DNA from: Larus michahellis
Lineage: Eukaryota > Chordata > Aves > Charadriiformes > Laridae
Length of the DNA: 64,000 nt
Direction of reading: 5' to 3'
Assembly: GCF_964199755.1 (NCBI RefSeq)
Contig: NC_133906.1
Coordinates: forward strand, 18,201,378-18,265,377
Made by a program: the position numbers and the translations under genes
The notes under the pieces: generated by a model
Told to the model about the DNA's origin: nothing
Database searches by the model: none
Seen by the model: the letters and a program-made list of their open reading frames with translations, nothing else
Shown here: positions 1-11,000 of the stretch, piece after piece
Numbering within the stretch: position 1 is the stretch's first letter
Layout: each line of letters begins with the position of its first letter

Positions 1-1340
1 GCAAGAAATGGCCGTGCATCAAACGCGCTGAGCTCCTCAAGTCAGAGCCTTTGCCGGTTTTGTTACCATTTTCCTTTTAACCCCACAAGTCCGGGAGACA
101 ATCCCACGTTGGAAACACTTCCCAGGTTCATGTCTGCGATCAGGAAAAGCTCTACAAGTCTCCTGTTTTATCCCTTCCTCTCAATTTCATCCTAAATCTC
201 TTTCTTCCCTGCTTTTTCTTTCTTTTTTTTTTTTTTTTTTTTTTCTGTTTCTTATTGTCAAATTCCAGGCTGTTTCTGTCCCAGGAGGATGAGGACCAAC
301 CAGTCCTCGCCCTGCTCATGTTTCCAGCAGGGGAAGGGGCTGGTGAGCAGAAAAGGTCAGAGGTGGCCTTGGGGAGGTGACAAAACACCCTCTCCTGAGC
401 TGTGCTTCGGCCTGAGATGACGGCTGTGACAATGCGGTGGCGGCCAGCGCAGCCGGAATGTGACACTGGTGGGGAGGGGGACGTTGGCAGGGAGGAGGCT
501 CCCGGCTGCAGATGAAGGGGGTTTCTGGCCTGGATGGCACAGAGCTGGTCCTTGGTCCCTTGTCCCTCTCCGGAGTGGAGGTGTGCTGGCATGATCACAA
601 GTGGGTGATCTCCCACCTCCCGCCTTGTGGGCAGACGCTGCTTCATGAAGGTCCCATTTCTGCTTGGTTTTCTCTATCAGAAAACGTATGGGGATGTTTT
701 TGCTTGTTTAAGAGAGAAAACAGACAAGAAAATCCTCTTTCCACAGGGTCGCAAGCCTCTCGGAGACATGTTGGAGCCCAGGGTCTCCCTGTTGGGTCCA
801 TGGTGGGGGCATTCCCCCTGCACACTGCTGGCTCTGTCCCTCTGTCCCGTTTTCCAGGGCCAGGCTGAGGTTTGCTATGAGGGTTGGAGTGGTTGGTTTG
901 CCCCCGGATGGAGTGGACGCAGGGCAACCTGGAGCCTTCTCTTCCCACCAGCCCCCCTTTTTCCGAATCGGGCGGAAAGCATCACCCCAGAGCAAGGGTT
1001 CGGTGTCCCCCAACGTGGGGACGGGGCTGATGGCAGGCGCAGCTTGTCCCCTGCCGGTGGCCGGGCTTTAATATGAGAGCTCAGCCCAAGGCACCCTGCT
1101 CCTGGGGTAGGGATGGCTGCAGAGACTGGAGGGCTTCTGTGGGGCATCCTTGTAGGTGACACCCACGATGTCCCAGCGTCCCCAAAGCCGGCTGCTACAA
1201 AGGGACCATGGCCAGTGCCACGGGGACAGCTGTGGGGTGATGACAGCAGAGGGGACGCGGGGTCCTCGGTGCTCCCCAGGGTCACCCACCGCCTCGGTCC
1301 CCCTGCCACCGGGGTGGGAGGTTTGAATTCGCCCCCCTCA
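1..1340. other. CDX1 upstream sequence without a recognisable gene
   Basis: No open frame here shows a recognisable domain or splice-compatible coding signal. There is a 22-base T run at 223-244, and otherwise GC-rich single-copy sequence. In human the next gene in this direction is PDGFRB, transcribed away from CDX1; none of its exons is visible here. Confidence 0.6.
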
Positions 1341-1358
1341 CCCGCTGGGGTTCCTGCA

Positions 1359-1418
1359 CTTTGAAATGCAAACCTGCCTTTCAATGCAAATGCTGCGAGA
1401 GGTTGGGCCCAATAAAAG
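1359..1418 (+). promoter_or_regulatory. CDX1: CDX1 proximal promoter: TCF/LEF site, octamer-like sites, TATA-like box
   Basis: CTTTGAA at 1359-1365 is a LEF/TCF motif (TTCAAAG on the other strand). An octamer ATGCAAAT lies at 1384-1391, with a near copy ATGCAAAC at 1366-1373. AATAAAAG at 1411-1418 is TATA-like and sits about 160 bases before the start codon, which would place transcription initiation near 1,440. Wnt/LEF-TCF control of the proximal Cdx1 promoter is established in mouse. Equivalence here rests only on motif and position. Confidence 0.5.
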
Positions 1419-1575
1419 CCTGTGGGCAGGGAGGTGCCTGGCCCCGGGACACAGCTCCCCAAGGCGCCCAGGTGAGCGGCGGCGAAGGAGGGGCGGCCGC
1501 GTCCCCGCCAAACCCAACCCGGCCCGCAGCCGGCGGCACGGCGGCACAGCATGTGCGCGGGGCCAGCCGGGGAAG

Positions 1576-2002
1576 ATGTATGTAGGTTATCTTTTGGATA
1601 AGGACACCAACATGTATCCCAGCCCCGTCCGGCATCCCAGCCTCAACCTCAACCCCCAGAATTATGTGCCGGGGCCGCCCCAGTATTCGGACTTCGCCAG
1701 CTACCACCATGTGCCGGGGATTAACAACGACCCGCACCACGGGCAACCGGCAGCCGCCTGGGGCTCGCCCTACACCCCTGCCAAGGAGGACTGGCATTCC
1801 TACGGGACCACTGCTACGCCTTCCACTGCCAGCCCGGGGCAGTTTGGATTCAGCCCCCCAGATTTTAACCCCATCCAGCCCCCGGGCTCTGGACTCCTGC
1901 CTCCACCCATCAGCAGCTCTGTCCCCCAGCTCTCCCCTAATGCCCAGAGACGCACCCCCTACGAGTGGATGAGGCGCAGCATTCCCAGCACCAGCAGCAG
2001 CG
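1576..2002 (+). CDS. CDX1: CDX1 coding exon 1 (caudal activation region and hexapeptide)
   Basis: Codes for residues 1-142 plus the first base of Gly143. The donor is CG|GTAAGG at 2003. The exon holds the whole activation region and the PYEWM hexapeptide near its end. Confidence 0.95.
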
Positions 2003-5000
2003 GTAAGGAAAAACCCCAGCCCTGCACCCCTGCGCCTTCCTGGGCGGAGAGGATCCCTGGGCTTGAAGTCCTGTGGGGCCGGATCCTGCTCCACGGCTCT
2101 CCCTGCATGGGGACTGCCGGGAGGGAAGGCATGCCTGGCCTGGTCCTCAAAGATCAGGGGGACCCCACAGCCGAGCTGGCAGGGGCCGAGGATGGGCAGG
2201 GGGGATGCCGTCCTTCCGCGTTGCTGGCAGCTGGGGTTATAAGGCTGGAAAGTCCTTTTTTCCCAGCTGGTCTCTGCCCCTGTACCCCTGCCCTCGCCTG
2301 CCGCAATGGGGCAGGATGGGCAGAGCTAGAGCCCCCTGGGACCCCGGGGCCCCGCCAGCCCCGGGGGGGTGTTGGATGGGGTGTCTCAGGGGAGCGTGCG
2401 GGGCTGCAGCTGTGAGCCGGCGCACAGCGGCGTGGGAGAGCCCGTGTATGGCGGGGGTGTGCGTACGTGTGTGCTGCGTGCATGTGTCGTGTGAGTGTGC
2501 ATGTGTGCAGGGAAGGCGTATCGGTGGAGGGAAGGTGCTGCGTGTGCTGTATGTAAGGTGTAATCAGGGTGTGAGGTGCTACAGGCTCCGTGTGCGTGTG
2601 CGAGGTGCCGTAAGCAGTACGCATGTATGGGGCTTGCTGTGTAGATGGTGTCGGGGAGCGTGTACGGGAGATGCCACATGCTCAACATTTGTGTGCAAGG
2701 TGCTGTGTGGTGAGGGCAGTGAGGTACGCGGGGTGTCTGCGAGGTGCGGGGTGTGTGTGTGTGCAAGGTGCGGTGTGTGTGCACGCGTGGTGTGTGTGTG
2801 AGGTGTGTGTGCGGGGTGTGTGCACGTGTGGTGTGTGTGTGCATGCATGGTGTGTGTGTGAGGTGTGTGTGTGGGGGGTGTGCACGTGTGGTGTGTGTGA
2901 ACACGCCTGGTGTGTGTGTGCACGCGTGGTGTGCGTGCAAAGCGCGGTGCATAGGGGACGGTGCCACATGGAGGGTGCATGTGGGTGCTCCGGGTGCAGC
3001 ACGCCGCGTGTGCGTGTGCATGGCGTGTAGATGCCGTGCACCGCGGGAGCTCCTGTGCGTACCGCTCCTGGCGTGGGCACCGAGCGGCCATGCTGTCCCC
3101 AGGGCCCTGTCACCATGGCCCCAGGGTCTCATCCCCCTGTCCCCGGTGTCCTGTCCCCACTGAACTCCTGACCTGGGGGTGGCGGTGGTGGGGAAGCGTC
3201 TGGGTGACCCCAGCCCCCTGCCCACCCTGGGTGGGTGGGGGGTGTCCTGCTGCCCACTTCAAAGGCAGTGGGCAGATCCCCCCTTGGGGCCAGCCCAAAT
3301 TGACAAGGGCTTTGCTTTGTGATGGAGATGGTGGCCGGCTCCTTTGGCAGCGAGGTGAGGTGCGGGGCCCTTTGTCCTGTCCTACTCTCGCCCTTTCATC
3401 TTCGATTGCTGCCAGCCCAGCCTGGACCCATCCTGCCCTGGACCCGTCCTGCCCGCAGCGGGACCCTCCGCCCGCCGGGCTTGCCCGGACCCGCCACCCC
3501 TCTCTCGGGATGGCCGTGAGCTCTGCAGAGCACTGCTGGGGCCCAACTCACTGCAGGAGTGGTCTGGGCATCTCTTTGGGACAAGTTTGCTTTTGGTGGC
3601 TCCACATTCCCGGCATCAGGGTCAGGGCTCCCTCTTTGCAAAGCTGGCTTTGCAGTTTTAGGCTTGTTCCTGGCTCCCCGCATGGGTCTGGCCAAGACCC
3701 TCGTAAAAGGGGCTCGTGCAGAGGTGCTGGGTGTCTTCCAGCATGGAAAATAGCTCCTTGAGTTTGCTGGATCCACATGGTGTGGATGGGGATGGGGCTG
3801 TCCCAGCGGGACCAGTGGCTGCGGTGGAGCAGGCAGAACATCCCAATAAATGGAAAAAACCAGCCTCGGTCCGGAAGGAGGAGGGGAGAGGCAGGCTGGT
3901 ATTTCCTGGCCCATTTTAAGCACTGAATATACCTATTTAGGAAAAATGTCTCCCCCCATACCCAGTGATGGACACCCACTGGCGTGCTAGGGCTAAGGGC
4001 TTCCCTCTGTCCCGGGGTGGAAGCCGGGGTTGGGGGGGGAGATCCTGCAGCCCACCCTGGAGCTGGCACCCCAATATTTCTGCAGGTTTTGTGGGTCTCG
4101 GTTTCTTCTGAGGAGAGAGGTGGGAGGGAAAATTAACGAGGGGAAAAAGACATCAGCACAGCTCTCCTCCGGATCAAGGGCATGGCTTTACACCCAGCAG
4201 TGGGGCCGAGATAAAACAGGGGCTTGAAAGTGCCTCTGATTGAGTTAGACCGACAATTGAGTTGATTGAATTCTGGAAAAATATCATTAGCCGCTCGGTT
4301 TGTATCTCTTAGATCAAATACATACAAAGGGAGAAATAAATCAGCCTCGTTCCCCTTGCACGCGCAGGGGGAGCTGCCCCAGCCCAGCCCCAGCGCGGCG
4401 GGGATGGGTGCTGGGCTGAAAGCCCCTTTCTTGTAGCACTTCCCCAGGCTGGGTGACCGGAGAGGTCCCTTTTTAAGGCACTTGCAGATGAAGGACCTGT
4501 CCTTGTGTCTCTGCCGGGTCCAAACCCAGTGCTGCTGGTGCCAAGCGGCTGCGGGATTCGGCCACAGTGGGACCATGTGCTGGGAGACGGTGGGATGCAG
4601 CCCGTGTTTTCCAGGGCTGCCCTTTAAATAATAATAATAAAAAAGAGCCTTTCTCCATTAAGCTTGAAAGACAGCAGGGCAGACGTGGGTTTAGCACAGA
4701 TAAGGATGAAATTCTGAGATGAATCGTTTTATTGAAATCAATAAACTGGACTTTAATCAGTCCAGATTGATTAACTACCCACCACACCGCAGTGGGAATA
4801 GGAAATGAATACGTGGACTTTTTTGCTATAAATATAAACAGTTTCATTGCTAATGCTATAAATCATAATACTTCAGAGGGTTGTAAATTGAGGTTCCCTC
4901 TCTGTCTTGCCTTGTATAAACAGCTCTTGGCCGCAGTTTGAAAGCTTTTGGGAAAGAGCTGCGCGGTGGTAAGAGAAAATGTTACGCAGGGAATAGGAGT

Positions 5001-8000
5001 GTGTTGGGGGCTTCTGCAAATGCGATCCAGAGCCGGAAAAAAAATCAACGGGAAATCTCCCAATGGCCCGCTGCAGAGTTAGGCTGCACAGGGGGATGAT
5101 TTTATATACCTGTTGCTAAATACGTGTGTGCTTCACCTGGCTAAGCCAAGATAACCCTGCATTGGAAGGGATTGCCTCGCCAGCGGGCCGGTCGCTGGAA
5201 ATCGGGAGTTAAAGGGAACCAAGCTGGAAGATGTCCCCAGGCCTCATTTCTCTCTCCGATGTCACCTCTTTTTCTGCTCTTAAAATCTTCACGAGCAGCG
5301 TGTCAGAGCCTCATGCTTCCTCCTTATTCACAATTATTTGCAAACTTCCCTGTGAATTGCACCCCGGCTCTATAAAAAGCTCAGGAAGGCGGCTGGAAAT
5401 GGGGGCTGGCTGGACTTTGAAATTCACCCTCTGCTCGTTAGTTATGCAAATCCTCAGATACTGCCTCGGGTCTGGCTTTTAGGTCACTAATCGAGCCGGG
5501 GGCCGCAGTCCTAAATATTGCAAGTGAAAGTGCAATTGGGGCGTCACTCGGGGAGGGGAACGCGCTCCGGGCTTCGTGTGGTGTCAGTGCCCATGGCGCC
5601 TGGATGGGTTTTGGGGTGATGGAGAGCAGATAGCGATGCTCCGAGCATGGGTGAGCGGTGATTTGATGGCTGTGCAGTTTTCCAGCTCAGTTTTCACTAT
5701 TTCCAGCTCAATTTTCACTATTTCCAGCTCAGTTTCCCAGCTCTATTTGCTCAGGCCTAGTGAGATCCGTGAAAGCTGGAGGAAAGAGTAAAAACCCCGT
5801 TAATGAGACAAAGACACGTTTTCCATGGACAGGCGGGTTCATGCTGTGCATGGAATGTTTTGGGGTGATGGTGGTGGCTGGAGGAGGGTGCGTTTCCCCG
5901 GTCAGTCCCCTCTTTAGGAGACGGTCGCTCCCCATGAGACCCTTTGGTCCCCCGGGTCAGTCGGTGCGTGCGTGCATCAGGCCCCCTTGTTCTTCTCCCC
6001 TTGAATTATTAACCCACAACCTGCTCCTGGCCCCACCTGGGATTTGTTGACCGCTTAGCCTGCTGGCCAAGGTACAGGCCTTCCAAACTTTCCTAGAATT
6101 GACTTTCCTTGAACAAAAAGGGCTTCCCGGGAGCACCGGCGGTACCTACGTGATGGGCTTGGCTGGCTAATACCCTGGGATTAGCAGAGGGACATTTTAA
6201 ACCTCTGGCCAATGGCAGATGTTTCCTACAGGGAACCCTTCAAGGACGCCCACTCCAGCGCTGTTAGCTTTGCGATCACCCGGATAAGGGGCCGGATCCT
6301 TCCCCTGCGCTGCCCCACAGTAAGGATGGGCCGAGCCCTATGGGGCTGTGAAGGGGAAGAGGAGTCCCGGTGCCCAACTGGCACCGCCACCACCATGCTG
6401 TCCTCCTCCTCCTGCCACAGCTGGGCCGAATCCAGCCAGGATGGGTTGGATCCGGGCTCAGTGCCGTGGGGCTGGCGTGAAGGCGATGCCCTGAAACGAG
6501 CCGTTTCCAGCCCGCGTGTGCTGGCCAGGCCGTGTGCCGGGATGGGGAGGGACTCTTTATCAGGGAATGTAATGATAGGACACGGGGTAACAGCCTCAAA
6601 CTGGAAGAGGGTAGATTTAGATTGGATATCAGGAAGAAATTCTTCACTGTGAGGGTGGTGAGGCGCTGGAACAGGTTGCCCAGGGAAGCTGTGGCTGCCC
6701 CATCCCTGGAGGTGTTCAAGGCCAGGCTGGATGAGGCTTTGAGCAGCCTGGGCTGGTGGGAGGTGTCCCTGCCCAGGGCAGGGGGGTGGAACTGGGTGAT
6801 CTTTAAGGTCCCTTCCAACCCAAACCATTCTGTGATTCTGTTTGTGCAGGGCTCAGTCCATGCTGGCAAGACGGGGCTGGGGCAGCTGTAACAAGGTGGC
6901 ACCAGCCTCTCCCCTCCTGTGCCACAACGGTGGCCACGAGATGCTTCTCTTTAGGTGGATCCCAAGTGAAAAACCCAAAGGGGTGATTCAGGTCATGCAG
7001 GCACGAAAGGCAAACAAGGCATCCCTGCCCCGAACAGCCTGAACCGTTCTGTGATTCTGTGTGATTCTGTGCCACCCCAGCACTCCTCGCCCTCCCGTGC
7101 TGGTGCGGTCTTTGACCCGGCGCAGGACCCCGGCTTGGTGGTGCTCGACTTGGGAGCAGCTGAAGGAATCCGCCAGTTGCCAAAATAAAGGGTTGAATCG
7201 CTGCAGGGCTGGGAAATGCTTGCCCCCAACGCCCAGCCTCAGGCTGCTGTCCCCGGGGTTGAAGCATCTCCTGTCGTGTCCGACAACACGGGGTTGTGAT
7301 CGGAAGTTGATGGGTCGCTGCAACCGCCGGCAACCTGCTCCTCATCCCCGCGGGATTTGCACCTCCTGGGAGGAAGACGAGGTTTGCAGGAGGGGTGCTG
7401 TCGCCCATGGGTGTGGGTGCAGATCTGACCCTGTCTCGCTGTGCTGGCAGCGTGGAGCCCAGCCGGGGCCAGCCTGTGCTCCTGCACACCGGTCTGTGCT
7501 CTCCGGATCCGGCTCTTCCCAGGGTGTTTCTGCCCATTCCCAGCAGCAGAGCTGCCCTGCGTGGCTGTGCCATGCACCGAGCCCTGTTTCTGCTTCCTGG
7601 CTCTGCCAGCCCCGTAACCCCCAGGCAAGAAACCCCCAGCCGTACTCATACTTAAAGCTTTTTTGGAAACACAGAGCTGGATCCTCTGTGTGCAGGAGAC
7701 TCGAAAGCCACCAAGGACAAGTGGTGTGGTTTTGTAAGTGAAACATTTCCAGTGCACGACGTACCAAGCCGGATCAGGTTTTATTGCTGGTGGGGCGACC
7801 ACAGGAGCGTTGCCGTTTGCTCTGACGTCTTTGGCACCAGGAAGAAACCCCCAGGTTGGGTCTGGTCGGGCGAACAGCCATGCAAGGAGTTACCCTGGGG
7901 TCAGGAGGGTTGCTGGGGTCCTCAGAGGGGCCCACAGTGCCCACCCCCAGAGTCCTGCCTTCAGCCCAGCAGCTCTGAAATGCCCATTTCTCCGACCCAG

Positions 8001-11000
8001 AGTGGAGCTCGGGGGAGCCTTGGCAGGTCCATCGGGTGGGGATTCATCCAGCATCCCCTCCCTCCGCAGTTCAGAGGCATTAAATATGTACCGGGTGGGG
8101 CTGATTCCTCTCACCCAGTTTTTGACACCCGGCAGTTGCCTAAATCCAACGCCCTTTGGCAGAGGAATGATCTCAGGCAGGGATCTCAGGATCCTCGGGA
8201 AGGATTGCCCTCCGGAGGGGTTCGTTTCTTGCTGGCGGAGATGAAGCAAGCCACATGGCTCCGGTCCTTCGCCCCACGCCGGTCGTCCCATCCATCACTC
8301 CTCTGCTTCCCGCGGCAGAGGAAAAAAAGCTGACGATATTGAAGCATGCACGGGAAGGGGAAGGCTTGTGAAAACCCTGACCCGCTGGTTCCCAGCACTC
8401 GAGGAGGGTGGGGGGCTCGGGTTTACCCCCCCCTTCCCAGCCACAGAGGAGTTTGTGTGCTTTGGGGCGGCTGCTGGAGCTGGAGGGGAAAGGCGGGGAG
8501 CAAGCGAGTGCGGGGCAGGGGGGGCAGAGGGGGGGGGCTCGGGTGGGGCTCAGCCCCTGCCGCTGTCGGTGCAGACTTTGGGGTTCCCATTTCCAGTAGG
8601 TTTAGGGCCAGTGAAATGAGCTGGGCTGTCTGTCCCGAGCGCCAGCGTCACCGCTGCGCAGCGCGGCTGCCGTCGCCTCTGCTCGGCAGAGGGAGCGTGG
8701 ACCCCTCCACACGGCGGCAGCTGGAGCACATCTGGCTGCCAGATGAGGGTGACTCCAGCCAGCCTGGAGGCTCCTGAGCATTCGGAGCTGACCCCAGCCA
8801 CCTCCCAGGCGTGGGGTCTCTGCCATGGGGCATTGCTCTGCTGGTCGCCCCCCTCTCTGCCGTGGGAGAGGGATTGCCCCCCATGGAGCTGCAGAAGGAC
8901 CAGGGGTTACGCTGCCTGCGGAGTCCCACGAGCGATCAGAGCCCACAGCACTGACCCTGGGACTCCACTATGGTTTGAAACTGCTTCTGTGCCTCAGTTT
9001 CTCCACCCCTAGCATTGCCTAAGCTATGCTGGGGGTGGGGGGAAGTTTTCCTTGATGCTTTCCCAGGGGAGGAATGGCAAATCCTGATAGAAAACCAATT
9101 CTTCTGGGATGAGAGGATTTTATCCTCTTTGCAAGGAGATGCTGCTCATTCAGAACAAAGCAACTTTATCATGGAGAGAAAGCACTCACCTGGGGGGGAG
9201 AGCCTTGCACCCCGTCTTGCTGCACTTTGACTCCAGTGCAGACAAGTCCTTTCCCTGGCGCTCAGTGGTGATGGGACATTCACATCTGATGTTTTTCAGC
9301 AGTATAATATTGTAGTGCCATCAGATGGCGTGGAAACGCACCCAGTGCAGGCAGCCGAGGACCGTACAGATGGAGCCAGGGCACGGCCAGAGCATCGCCA
9401 GGAAGGTGATGCTGCGCAGGGCTGCCCCGGGAGCACGTTGCCCAGGCTTTCCATGGCAGTGACGCGAGGAGACGCCGAGCAGCTGTGGGGCCGGCCAGCC
9501 TGGCAGCAACGCTGCCGTCCCCCAGGCCAGTGCCTCCCGTGCAAAGCGGGGCACAAGGCGCCCGTGTCCCCGCGCCTGGGGGACCTCTGTGGTGGCTCTC
9601 ATCTCAGTGGCTCGGGGCTGCCGTACCCCCGCTGCCCTGATCAGAGCCCTGAGGCTGCGTGGCAGCTTCCCGTGGAGCCAGGGGTTTGCAGCTGCTGCAA
9701 TCTGGAGCCGCTTTGACCTGTGAAATGCAGACCTTTAGGAAACCGTGCAGGTTTGTGCTCCTCGCTGCTGGCAGCCGCGCTACTGCCGCCACAGATGGGA
9801 GGGCTGCGTCCCACGGATGGGGATGCTGCGTTCGGAGCTGGCCTCATCCCCTCTTAGCTGTGCTGGGCACATCGGGCTGGCTACGTTGTTCTGTAGGACT
9901 GGGGAAAAGACAAGCTCCAAAAAAACCATGCCAGCTCTTGCTCTTTCACTACTTTCTGCCTCCTCCCAGGGTGCCACTGCCACCCTGCAGATTCTTTCTG
10001 CCCTGGTTTGAAACAGCTTCTTCCCAGCTGTTCTTAGAGCTGCTCGAAAAGAGCCTCAAAATACCCCGTATTACCTATCTGTCAGGGTGTTTGGGGCACA
10101 GGTCCTTATTGAAAGCCATCCTTTGGGCAGGCCAGGGCTGGAGAGGGTGAATTACCTCCTCCCTGGCAGCCTCTGCTATGGCCATGAGGGTGCAGAGCCA
10201 GGGATCTGGTTTGATTTTCCCTTCCCCTGCCAGGTCCAGGGCAGGAGCTCCAGCATCCCCATCCCAGGGCAGAGTTGCCGTGGGGATCAGATCCAGGCTG
10301 GGGGTCGGGACCCTGTCCTCCCGCATGTGTGCGAGTGCGTGTGCATGTACACTCAGGAGTGCGTCCTTTGGGGTTTGCACAGCACATTAAAGCTATTCCC
10401 TTATCTAATCATGGCTCAGGTGAGTGCTATTAGGGTTATACATTAACAGTGGTAACGATACCCTCTCCCCATGCAGCCATTGGCCCTGCCTTGATCCCAA
10501 AGCCGAAACCATTCCCACTGGCCCCGTGAATGGCTCCATTTGGCTGCCCCAGCGGTTCCTTTGCCTGGTCTTTTGGGGACAAGCAGAAGGGATTTTAAAT
10601 GCATAGCAGGGCTGGAAGGGGCTAGGAGGCATCACCAGCACTCCCTTTTTACCCCATGCATCCCGTCGGTGCTCCCTCCTGCTGCAGCAGCAGCAGCTTC
10701 GGGCTATCCCGGCCATGGGACAGCCCGATCCGCCTCCGATGGGCTTCGCTGGAAATGTGGGAGCAGATCCATCCCTCTGCTCAGCCGTGCTCCCCACTGC
10801 AGAGGCAGGGTTTCCCCATAGGTACAAGGCCTTCCCATAAGGAGCTGGTCTGGCTTATCCCAAATTTCCTCTTTCCTTTCACAGAGCCATAAAAAGTCTC
10901 CAGGAGAGAGTTAAGTGTAACCCAGCATTCATATTCAAGGGAGTTGAATTATTCATCGTCAATAGTATTTCTTGCAAACCCTTTTCTTTTCCTTGTGAAT

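Noticed and set aside
2154-3225. Long His/Thr- and Cys/Val-rich frames
   Set aside because: They are translations of the GT/CA-rich intronic repeat.
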